Of a stretch of 64,000 nt of DNA, positions 39,927-51,900 are shown one piece after another. The translations under genes were made by a program, and so were the position numbers. Source of the stretch: Maylandia zebra. Lineage: Eukaryota > Chordata > Actinopteri > Cichliformes > Cichlidae. The notes beneath the pieces were generated by a model that ran no database searches, was not told the origin of the DNA, and was given only the letters and a program-made list of their open reading frames with translations. Where the stretch lies: assembly GCF_041146795.1 (NCBI RefSeq), contig NC_135167.1, positions 3,797,454-3,861,453 on the forward strand. Reading direction: 5' to 3'. Each line of letters begins with the position of its first letter. Position 1 is the stretch's first letter.

Positions 39927-42900
39927 CAAGTGTACACAGCTTCAAGAGAAACTATTCTTTTATCATATGCTTGGATATAAAATATATGAAAATACTTTTA
40001 TGCTTTTGGGGGAATGCACACAATTTAAACATCAAATATCATCACTTAATTTATCTGATCATCACCAGCATCTTATCCAACACTATCTGTAAGAAATATT
40101 GCAGAAATATATAGAAATATTATTAAGAGATATTTGAGTTTGTTAGCTGAAAGAATTTGGTCAAGAAAATATTCACCTATTACTCAAACTAACATTTTAA
40201 GTTGAACTTAAAGAAGCCAAAAACTGATTATCTGATCGTCACATTACTGTCGTGGTGGTTTTGGTTTCTGTTTGGATTCACAAACCCTCCAGCATGAAAT
40301 TGTAGTTTTTAATTAATGTCTTCTAGACTTTGCGATTCCTGTTTTGTTTCATTATCATTCTAATAATTTTGAGCTTTAGTTCTCGTTGTGTTATTTGAGT
40401 TTCTGTGGCGTTTTGATTACCAGCTTCTGGTTTGTGTCTTCAGTCTTCCCTATCTGTTCCTCTCTCGTTGTCTTATCTTTCTGTGTCTTCGTCCTCCAGC
40501 GTTCTCTTGTCTCTGTTTTCATGTTTTATGTGAATCTTCTCATTTCCGTGTATAGTGTGTGACTTTTGGATCCCAGTTTAACTTTAAAGGTTAGTTATCG
40601 TCTGTTTCCTGTGTTGGTTTTACTTCCTTGCTCTGCCTGATTTTTCTGTGTTGAGCTGTGCCTCCGGTCTCCAGTCGCCGAATCAGCCCTCTGCTTTTAC
40701 ACAGTCCTTTCTTCTGCTCGTCAGCATATCTGCTGTTGTTGGTTTGAGGATTTTTGATGGTTTCAAATTTTGGACTTTGTTACTTTGTGTTCAGTCTGAA
40801 TTAAAGGCTCACCTTTTGTTCTATGTCTGACTTGAGTTCTCTAAACTATGACATTTAGGAACGTTTCCCTTTATTTTATTTTATGATAACGGTATTTCAA
40901 GGGAGTGCATGTTATTTTTATGCTTTTGATGTTGCATCGCTCATGTTGGCTGTAAGATTTTGCTTCATTAACGGTTGCCCAAATCATGGGTAAATATTAC
41001 GTGTAGTACCTCCTTTACAAAGCTCTATTAAGATTCTGCTTGTGGGTTTACTGTTAAACATAGCATTTATGTATGAAAGTGTAACACTGTGTTATGTGCT
41101 GTGAGGTCTTAAGGATGTCACAGCACTTCACTCTCAGAGTGCGAGCTTCGTTTTGGTTTCTAGAGTTTCCAGAAGTAAAACAGAGATCAGGCTCCTCTCC
41201 TGTGGGACCAGCTCCCAGTTTGGGTTCAGGAGACAGACATCTCTGCTTTAAGATCTTTTTGATAAAGCTTATAGTCGGGGCTGGATCGGGTGATACTGAA
41301 CCCTCCCTTATCCTGCTATAGGCTCAGGCTGCTGAGGGACTTATCATGATTCACTGAGCTTTTCTCCATCTCTACTCATGTTACATCCACTACTGCATGT
41401 CACTGACTTTTGTTGGGATTGTCTCATTTTGTGATTCTACTGTTATATTTGTGTGTCTAACAGGAACTGGTGTGCGTTTGTGGTCACAAAGACGGTGAGT
41501 TGTGTGGTTGAGGATGGAGTTGAAACCTACGTGAAGCCTGATTATCATCCCTGCAGCTGGGGGAGTGGACAGTGCAGCCGGGTGGTGGTGTGAGTACACA
41601 CTCTCACACACACTCACACACACACACACATAGTGTGTGAATCAGAGTCATCAGTTTGTGCTCGTCCTGGTTCTCTGCAGTTATCGGACCTACATGAGGC
41701 CGCGCTACAAAGTCGCCTACAAAATGGTGACAGAGATGGACTGGAAGTGTTGCCATGGTTACAGTGGAGCAGACTGCAACATTGGTCCAGTTGGTGGAGG
41801 AGGGACTCAGATATCCACCACCAGACCTCAGCCCGGACAGGGAGGGGGGACGACCAGTGGACAAGGTGGAGGAGGGCATAGTTATGGGGGAGGCAGTTCT
41901 GGATCTGGACAGTCTGGAGGAAACGCGGGTGAGTGGATTTTCATTTTGTTCTTTTATTCACATGAAGTTCGGCAGTTTAAAGAAAAGCTGTGGCTGGAGT
42001 GCATGAAGACAAAGACGCACATCCTCAGTCCATCTGCTGCACCATGAGATGGGACTGAATGTAGACACTTTAAAAACCAGCGGAGATTCCTTTTATGAGA
42101 ATTCCCAGTGAGATTCTCCCTGTTCTTAGGATCTAACACGGCTTAACATTCGACACCAGACCCAGATGGACTCAATAAAAACCAGAGCTGAAGCAGGAAC
42201 TCAATCGTGCACTGAATCGTTCTTTATTTTCTCTCTTTGCTGTCATCTCAGTAATCATCAGCAAGCTGCAGCAAACAGTAGCATCTGATATTAGTCGATC
42301 AAAACTAATCTGCAGCCTTTGCTCACTTCTTCTGGTGAGAGCCAGTTCACTTCGTAAATCAATCACTATTCAACCAAACGGCTAAAAGCTGCTCGCAAAA
42401 AGGAGAAAATGGAGCTCGGTTCTCAGTAACATAGTGCTGACCACATGTCTCCTTTGTTTTTCAAACAGGGGCACTAGCTTTGCCAGTGAAACACCATCAT
42501 CTAATTAGTCAGTAAAAGACTTATGATATGATATCTTCATGCAGAAGCATCTTTTTCCAAGAGATGTGAGAAGTGTGAAAGCAACCAAAGCTTGCATTTG
42601 TGTAAAAGAAGCAGCTGGTTGTGTGTGACAGTGTTGACTGCTGTCAGGAAGCTACTGCTGGAAATTCTCAGCAGCTGTTTGTTTAATGTGTGAAATAAAA
42701 ACTATGACTGAAAGTGTCTCTTGGTGCCGTGACAGGATTCTGTCTATTCTAAAGAATGATAAAAATGGAAATAAAAGAGAAACTCTTTTATTTTATTAAG
42801 AGTTTCTGTAACCGCTTCATTTCTTTCCTTAACGAGCAGACAACGAGAAGATGAGACAGCTGGAGGAGAAGATCCGCAGTCTTACAAAAAATCTCCAGGA

Positions 42901-45900
42901 CCTTCAGTCCACCATGAGCACCATGAATGAGCGCTTACAGGAGGAGGGCAGCAGGAATGGACTTGGTGGAGGAAGCTCAGGAGGGAGAAACCCTGCGGAT
43001 GCCGCTCAGCCCGAGATTAAAGAGACGATTCACAGCATTCAGACCAAACTGGACCAGCTGGACAACCGCACACAGGTGAGCTGGTTTTCAGCTTTACTGG
43101 GAGGTTATGTGGACTGAGTAAAGAAGCTAAAACAGGAAAAGATGTGTTATGCTGTTTGTGTTTGTGCTGGTGTTTTAATCAGAAACTGTTTCACCTTCAA
43201 CAGGCTCACGATAAAACCCTGGTCAGCATCAACAACCACCTGGTGAACGGGAAAGGTAATGAGTTGGAGGGAGGTGTGTCTGGAGGATCGTTAAGTGAAG
43301 GACGGCTGAACTCACTGAAGGAGGAGATCCTGAGCGAGCTGGAGAGGAGAGTGTCGCTGTCCTGCTCCTCCTGCCAGGTATCAGACAACTTTAATAAGCC
43401 GATATTCCAAAATCTTTCTAGCCGGTGTTTTTCAGTAAGATTAAATTCACTGCTGGATGTTTTCAGGCCGGTGTGGAGGATCTGCGCAAACAGCAGCAGC
43501 AGGACCGTGAGAGGATTCGAGCTCTGGAGAAGCAGATGAACGCCATGGACGTCCAGTATCGGCAGAGCCTGGACGGGCTGCGGCGGGACGTAGTGCGTTC
43601 ACAGGGATGTTGCGACATCATCAGTGACCTCCAAGATCGCGTAACTGATGCTGAACGCAAGATCAGCACGGCCTCTGAGAACTTTGATATTCTGCAGAAC
43701 CGCCTGGACAGGGAGCTCAGCGGACAAGGTGGCACCAGTAGCAGCGAAAACACTGGGTCCAGAGGACAAGGGTTACCTGTTGGTGGTGAAACTGGCGGGC
43801 ATGGTAGGGATGCCATGATAACAGAGGAACGCCTGAACAACCGATTGAAGGATCTGGAGCGACGGGTCAACAGCACTATGCAGAAAACCGAAGAGAGCTG
43901 CTCATACTTGGAGAACGACGTGAAAGACTACTTCCACAGAGAACTGGACGAGCTGAGGTCCGTGTTTCTGGAGCGGTTTGATGACCAGGCCGACAGGATC
44001 GCAGACGTGGAGCTGGACGTGGAGCAGGTCAAGAACAGCATACGTGATCATGACAAGCGGCTGTCGAAACTAGAAAACACCACCTCCCAAATGAACTGGA
44101 GGCTGGAGAAGTGTGGCTGTGTAGTGTCTGAACAAGGAGGAGGAGGAGAAGGAAGAGGGAGAGGTGACGGGGGATATGGAGGTGGAAGTTGGGGAGCAGG
44201 AGGGGGTGGATCAACAGGAGAAGGAAAAGAGGGGGGTAACAGAGGGGATGGAGGTGGGACGTGGGGAGCCGGAGGAGGAGGAGGAGGAAGTACAGGGGGA
44301 GGAGGACGCTGGGGAGGTACCGGGGGAGGATTACCGGGAACGGGAGGAGAAAGAGACAATTCAACCAAGAAGTCTCTGGAGTGGAGAGTGGTGGCTAACG
44401 AGGATCAGATTCGACATTTCAACACTCAACTCAAAGACCTGTCGATGTCCGGAGACTCTCTGTATGACAAGGTGAGTCATACATCTGGCTCAGCACAACA
44501 AATAATTACAGGACAGATTAAGAATTCCTTGCATGTTCAAATAAATGTCCTCTGTATAAACACCTTAACATTATAGCGCATCGACTAGATTGGACTCCTG
44601 AGCCAAAGAAAATCATTTTTCACAATAACTCAAAGACTCTTGATGTGCAACTGAAAGTCTTATTATTCAAAATAATGTTATTTTAAAAGCTCCAAAAGGC
44701 ACCAACAGCTCGAACAGGATTGAGAGGGTGGGTTTAGTGACCTCAATTAGCTGACATGAAGTTTAGCAGACAGCTAGCTTTCACGGTCACCTCTGTTAGC
44801 ATTTCTGTGCTAGTTGAAGTGGTCCCACCCAAAATGCTGTATAACTTTAAACTTTAAAGGGGTTATTAATTAAAAAAAGACCCCACAGAGATGTTACGAA
44901 GAAGTAAGCTAGCTGTATAGACTGACACTATCCGGTCGTTAAGTGATGACGTGACGAATCCTACTTCCGGGCCTAAAGTAGTCTGCGTTTAATATGGCTT
45001 TTGTGTTGTTAACATGTTTAATGTTATGTATTTTCTTCTATTTAATCTCAAAAAGCTCCTAAAACAGTCAGTGATCACTGTTGACCTCCCTCGGCTTTTA
45101 TTACCGCTAATCATTTATTTAAGCTCAGTTTTTAAAACCTTAGGATGTAACTACAGCCCATCCCATGCAGCAGTATATGAATGACTTACCTCGTATTGTG
45201 GATGGATTATCTCAGTTGTTCTCCTGGCTGAAGTTTGGTCCTTTTACAGCATCCTGCCATGCGATTACATTTGTTCCTGACCACCGAGAACACTCACGTT
45301 AACTTTTATCGAGTGGAAAAAAAGTTAGCTTGTTTATATTATGCTAACATAGCTGTGTCGCTAGCGGTCACGTAGCACATCATTATATACCAGCTAGCCA
45401 AACTTCAGTAACCCTACAAACGTCACTGCTGTTTAGTTTTCTGTCTTCATTTATGTTGGAAGTGATAACAGAGATGTACGTTTTAATTTGTTTCCAAAAC
45501 CCCGCAGTCAGGACATGCTATATTGTATTTAGATAGAAGCTAGCGAGCTAACTCCCTGCTAACTTCTAACTCCGTTAAATGTCATAAATTCCGTTTTCAT
45601 GGATGCCTGGATGTTAAACTCAATTGTTACACCTGGTAGAGCAGAACGCTGATCATTTTATTAAAGATAAAAGACTTTAGACAGTTTTTCAACTCTCATT
45701 AATGCCATAGTGATCGTTTGATATATGGACCTGCAGCGGAGTTTAGGCCCAGACACGGCTAGTGACGTCAGACTTAACGACCGGATTTATTAAACTGGGT
45801 TGTAGACATGTTTTTCTGCTGTAGAGTTGGGAATTTTAACATTGCCTCCAGTGGCCATTCTGAGGAACTGCAGTTTTTTGGCAGATTTTATTTTGTGGGT

Positions 45901-48900
45901 TTTTTTTATTCCTAAAAGTTGCTGCTTGGTTGGATGTTTTTTATCTTCACCTTTATCTTATTTCGCAAAGTTTGTAATATTAATCAACGCACTTAAATTA
46001 AAACTGTGATGTGTGGATTATAAACTGACTTTTGTGTCAAAGAAGCTCAGATTTTGTGACTATGCAGTCATCTCATTTGTTAATATTTAAATCAATAATC
46101 AGGTTTTGGACCTGACCGATGACGTCGGTAAAATCAAAGCCCTGACCGGTGATCACGGAGAACACTTTAACCGAATCGTGACAGTGGTGGAGATGCTGGG
46201 CGAGGACTGCGAGCTGTGCGGGAAGGTGGAGGAAGAGCTGCAGAAGATGAAGAATTATTCCCAGAATGCGCTATCCAATATTCAGAACCACATCAACAGA
46301 ATCCAGAACAGACTGGATTCAGAGGGAGACAGCTGCTTCCAGATGTGCTCAGTCCTGCAGAGTGAAGTCAGTGTTCTGAGGGATGATGTCAGGAGGTGCA
46401 CCAACCAATGCAAGAGCAACCCGGACATGACCACAGGTCAGATCTGTTTTTTGTTTTTTTTAACTTAACCTCATCTCCTGGTAGAACTGGTAGGGATGTA
46501 ATACTGGGGCAGGAAAGGGTCAGAGTTCAGAGTCTGGACCGCTGTAGGGACAAAATTGCCTCTCTTTCTCTGTGTCCTAAATCCTGGACACAGATGGGAG
46601 CCACTCGAACACAGAATGTAAAATATGTGAGGGATCTTGGAGAATCCTGTGGGCAGTTTTAATTGTCTGTTTTTCACACAGGGCAGACAGAGCTCTAACA
46701 GGATGTCCATGAACAGCTTGTATTGGTCTATTATGTCTGCTCAAAGTTTCTTCTGATGTAATACTCAGGGATTTGCTGGGTGGAATGGGGCATTTTCCTC
46801 ACTACATTTCTGTCCCTGTGTTAAATTATTTCTATCCCTGGTGGAGATATAAAAATATAAACATTTATCCCCCGCTGTGATTTTTAGCACTGCATCTTGA
46901 AACTGTCTACAGCACAGTCATATCCAAAATTGATTTCCACCCCGTATTCATAATCCTGTGACCGCAGAGATGAGTCTGCAGAAGGAATATTCTGGAGTCT
47001 TTTCAGTATGTGGCCAAGCACTGCTGTTTCAGTGTGAAAACTACAGCTAAGTAAATAAAAGATGAATTAAGAGGATTCAGCTATGTCGAATCATCTGCAT
47101 TTGAATAATCTACAAAGATGAAATGCGTCTTCTTATTTCAACGTGTTGAACTGCAGTTATGCACCAGGGTGTCCTGCATTAGTAGCCTCTTTTATTTGCG
47201 TCTGAAGACATGTTATTTGCATGGTTCGCTCTGATGGTGGAGCTGCTGTGATGAGCTGATAGTGAGCTCCTGACCAAAATACAGTCATTTCTGATACTGA
47301 TTTTTTCAAGCATCAACATATTTTAAGGGGAAAAAAATCCTGTAAAGCAAAGTTTAATTAAATAGATATTTTTGTTTTTACCACTTGAACACATAATTCA
47401 TAGGCAAATTCAATCCCCAATAGGTGTTGATCATGCTAGACCTGGTGGCACAGATGACAACAGTGGACCGCTGGATCCTGCGAAGCCTTTAGATGGCCAT
47501 AGCGTGAATGAAGGCATCAACAATAACCACCTGAAAACGCTGCAGGGCGAACTGTCCAATGTCATCCTCACCTTCAGCTCCATCAACGACACCCTGAAGG
47601 GTCTGGAGCACACGGTGCAGAAACACGACAGCGTCATCACGGACCTCGGTGAGCCGAGCTCAGGAACAAACATAGCTTTGCATTAAATGCCTCCAGCTAG
47701 TGTTCACTCTGTCACCCTCTAAATCCTGACAGGAAATACTAAGGATAAGATCATCTCTGAGATAGACAAAGTCCAGCAGGAGCTGACAGAGCACATCGAA
47801 GACAACCGGAATCGTCTGGATAAGATGGACAGGGACATTCGGCGATTTGAGAGTACAGTGCTTGAGATGGGAGACTGTAAGAGGTCTGGAGACGGGCTTG
47901 AGAAGAGGCTGTCGAAGCTGGAGGGAGTTTGCGGACGACTGGATGGGGTCTCTGACTCCATCCTCAAAATCAAGGAAGGTATGGTTCATTTTGATGGTCG
48001 TGTCTATAATAATGGATTGCATTTATATAGCGCTTTTCGAGACCCTCAAAGCACTTTACACTTCCACTATTCATTCAAGCTACAGTTGTAGCCACAGCTG
48101 CCCTGGGGCAGACTGACGCCATCTCTGGTCATCACCAGTAGGCGGCAGGTGAAGTGTCTTGCCCAAGGACACAACGACCAAGACTGTCCGACCCGGGGCT
48201 CGAACCGGCAACCTTCCGATTACAAGACAAACTGCCAACTCTTGAGCCACGATCGCCCCAATGTTTACTACTATGTTTACTCTTCCTTTAAAAAGCCTAT
48301 CATGTGTTTTCATCTTGGACATGCAAATTTGTATTTGAGCTGGTAACAAACACAACATGTGTGCCGGTGTCTCCGTGCCTCACTGAGGTTCAGATGATTC
48401 AACATGGAGAACATATTGAAATCGGGTATAAAAAGAAATCAATCAAGGAAAAATAAAAACAGTTTCATCGTTCATGAGAAATTGTTTTTCCATGTAGACT
48501 TGCATTGTGAATAAGCAGGACAATAATTCAGGAAGAGGAGATTATGTTGGGTTTTTTCTAACCCGTGCATCTGTTAGAAAGGATGTTTACTCCATCTTTC
48601 CCTGGTATAGATACTACTCTGAGTTGCAGGTCAGCTAGAATGTTTACCTGTCTGCTAGTTATCACTTCCACTAATTAAAGTAACTACTTTTTGCTAAACA
48701 TAATAAACCAGATGGATGTAACAGTAGTTCATCTTTGTGTACACTCTATGTACTTACATGTTGCAGGATATATTTACAACACCGGGCTGGCACCGTGTCC
48801 TTACTGGGACACTACAGTGCCCAATATGTGCAAATCAAAACTCCAATCGTGCTGCGGACCGACAGCTGATGCAGCTGTGCTCCAGCTGTGTTGCTGTGGT

Positions 48901-51900
48901 CAGAAAGTGAGTTCTTCAGCTGGAATTCAGAGAAAGTGAGCTTCTCATTTCTCTAGAAACATCTTTCACTGTGTTTTTTCTGTCCTGACGTCTTCAACTG
49001 GATGACGTGAGGAAAAAGTTGAGGGTACTGCCGCGTACCAAGTGTGTCATGTTACACGAGAAAGACGAACATATGTTCCTCGTGCTGATTTTGATGTTTT
49101 GATGTTTTCCGTGTTTAGGACTGAACAAACACGTTTCGAGTTTGTGGACGTGTGTTTCTGGTCTGAATGACACCGTTATCCGTCATGGAGGTCTGCTGGA
49201 CTTTATCCAGAACGGCCAGGACGACATCCACAGCAGAGTGAAGAACCTGAACTCGAGCTTGAACCAGGTCTCCCGAGACCTGCAGGGTTTGTCAGAGCAT
49301 GACCTGACGGGTGAGCTGCTCCTTCCTCTGATTCTGTTTGGGGGGTTTTCAGCTACAGTGTGATTTCTCAGCACAGCTCCCCTCTGATCTGAATAACATG
49401 AAAAGAGGGTTGCAGGGTTTTTATTGGCTTGATGTACTGACTTTGTCTTGGGGACCACCAATCATTACAACAGTGCTCTCAGACAGACTTAGATCTCTTA
49501 GATTAGATATTTATTAACATCCTGATGTGCTGAAATCCTCACAAGGATATCTAATATAGATAGACTGATGAAAGGTGAAGCTTCTCCGTGTTTACTACAG
49601 TTTACCACATGTGAAAGTAAATGTACAGGATGAGCTGCTCAGTTATGTTATTAATATGAAGCGCAAAGATATTTATCAGAGACGTTTGATGAAGTTCCTG
49701 AAGTACAGTAAACGTTTTCAGTAACTTTCTGCCCTCTGCAGGACGAATCAAGCAGTACTCAGAATAAACTGGAGGGTTTCACAATAATGATTCAGAAAAA
49801 AACACAACGCACGTAAGAAAAAAACTGTGAGAAAGTACGTTCATGGTGTTTTGTTTTCTAGGCCCGGCACTGCTCAGCAGAGGTTTGAATGCTCTTTTGA
49901 TTTACTCACTAACTGCAAAGCTAAAAGGGAGTTTGTGATGTCATCAGATCCAGAGGAAACTCCAGAGTTTGTCAGATGTACATGTTGTTTGTTGTTCTCT
50001 GTTTCCACTTGGAATATGCGCCTGGATTGTGAAAACTAATAATAATAGTAATAATAAGAATAATAGTATCCACAGCTCCACGTATGAAAAAATAAAAACT
50101 TAAATGTGGCATCTTTTCCTTCAAAGGTCACCTCTTTCTGCACCTCTGGACCGCTTCCTGCTCAGCTTCTATTTTTAAATTTTCCTCCTGAAGGCTCATT
50201 TTGACCTCATTCCTAGTGCAATTTCACATTGAACGTATTTAGAGAGCATACTTGTGATCTTTATATTAACAAGAAGATCCACCAGGACTGTGCTCTTGTT
50301 TTGTTGGCTTCTTTCTTCACATTCGTGGACTTGTGCAGCATGAATTTATCCCCCAGAGTGAAACCTCCAAAGAAGAGTTCATCTGTAATGTTGTGAATTG
50401 ACTTTGTGTAGCGCGCAAGAAGGCAGAAGGTAAAGTGACTTTTGCCCACCACCTACCCTATTTGCCTATGGCTTCATCCTCTTTTCCCCAAATAAAATTC
50501 AGGTTGAAGGGTTGCTGTGAAATCTAAAAATAGCAGTCATGTTGGAGGCGGTGCACGGCTGCTCAAGGAGAGGACCTTGAAGGAAAGATTGCTAGGTTGG
50601 AAGAGGCTGCGAGGTTTTTATTTTTACTTTTATAGACAGAGCAGTAGAACTTTATTATTGCACTTTGCAACTTGTAACATTTGTTTTATTTCACTGTCGA
50701 TCTGTTTGATGATGCATCAGCAGCCAACAAACAACAGCTTGAACTAAACCTGCAGATTTTGTCTTCAGTGTGTCGTCTGTTGTTCCGTGTCATTAAATAT
50801 TAATGCCAAGTGAGCTGTAAAAAACTGTTTTGAAACTAAACCCTTCAGCTTCCCTTTCTCCAGTGAACTTAATGAACAGTAACGAATGATTGCGCTTGAA
50901 TTACTGGGTGAATATAACGAAGCTTTCTAACATTTTAAAGTCTGTTGGCTTCATATCCAGTCAAGTCCAGTAGAAGTCTATGATCTCAGGATGACTAAAA
51001 TGTTACAACAAAGCTGAAGGTTTGTGTCATTGCACAGGCCCACCAGGCCCACCTGGACCTCAAGGACACCCAGGAGAACGAGGCTTCAATGGGCTGCCTG
51101 GCCTCCCAGGGCCCCCTGGATTTCCAGGACTACAAGGAGAAATTGGCCCACCTGGTGAGATGGATATTTTACATTTATAGAGTGTGTGATATACAGGAAG
51201 ACTAAAAGTCGTGAGTAAAGCTATTACTAAGCCAGCTAACATACCTAAAATCATATTTTTTTCACTACTTCCTGTTCGTTTTTTCACATTAAAAGTACAG
51301 GCTAAAAGCTCACTACACTCAAAAACAATGATTTTCACCCTTAGTAAACAGTAAGCAATAATTTTGAGCAAAAAGCAACTGAAATATATAAAATAATAAA
51401 ATTTTCAAATCAAATGTTTATTTATAAAAACAAATTATCATGAGGAAAAATGGGTTTGGTATAAACTGAATGGGCACCAATCAAGTAAATTTAAATTTAC
51501 CATCAAGTACTTATGTTTCAAAATTGCACGGACAATTTGCTTGTGATAAAATTAGTTAAAGTCAGCATTTTGGACGTAACATTTGTTTTACTGTAACCTG
51601 AAAATTCTTGAGGAAGTCAGAGGCATCATTGGAGGCTGATGAATGTTCATCTTCAGCAAAGCAAACAGCCGACATGTTTCTGTTGTTTGCTTTCTCACTT
51701 CTATTTGAAGTTAAACACACTGTTAACTGGTTGCTTTGGGTTTTATTGTTGCACCTTTTTATTATTCCACTAAACATGTCCTCTGGTTTCTTGCAGGTCC
51801 CAAAGGGGAAACAGGTACGTCTTTAATTAAGAGAAAAACCGGCTGAAGTAGAAGAACAGTTGTGTGCAGTATTTTCACTGTGATCTGGCTTTTGTTTGTT

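Larger units (their letters stand above)
25458..41463 (+). other. emilin1: emilin1 intron 1 (about 16 kb)
   Basis: GTAAG donor and TAACAG acceptor. Apart from the repeats listed separately, I see only AT-rich non-coding sequence. Short open frames here have no recognisable protein match. A stretch at about 36455-36530 resembles a segment of a teleost-wide repeat (weak call). Distal enhancers could be here but cannot be read from one sequence. Confidence 0.8.

Noticed and set aside
43463..43876. - strand frame opposite emilin1 exon 6
   Set aside because: Shadow of the real exon, with Arg/Ser-rich composition and no domain.
44029..44368. - strand Pro- and Leu-rich frames opposite the Gly-rich tract
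   Set aside because: Complement of GGAGGN repeats; exon 6 on the + strand has matching splice sites and homology.
47404..47423. Longer emilin1 exon 8 starting at 47404
   Set aside because: Puts an in-frame TAG at 47421-47423 after six codons.
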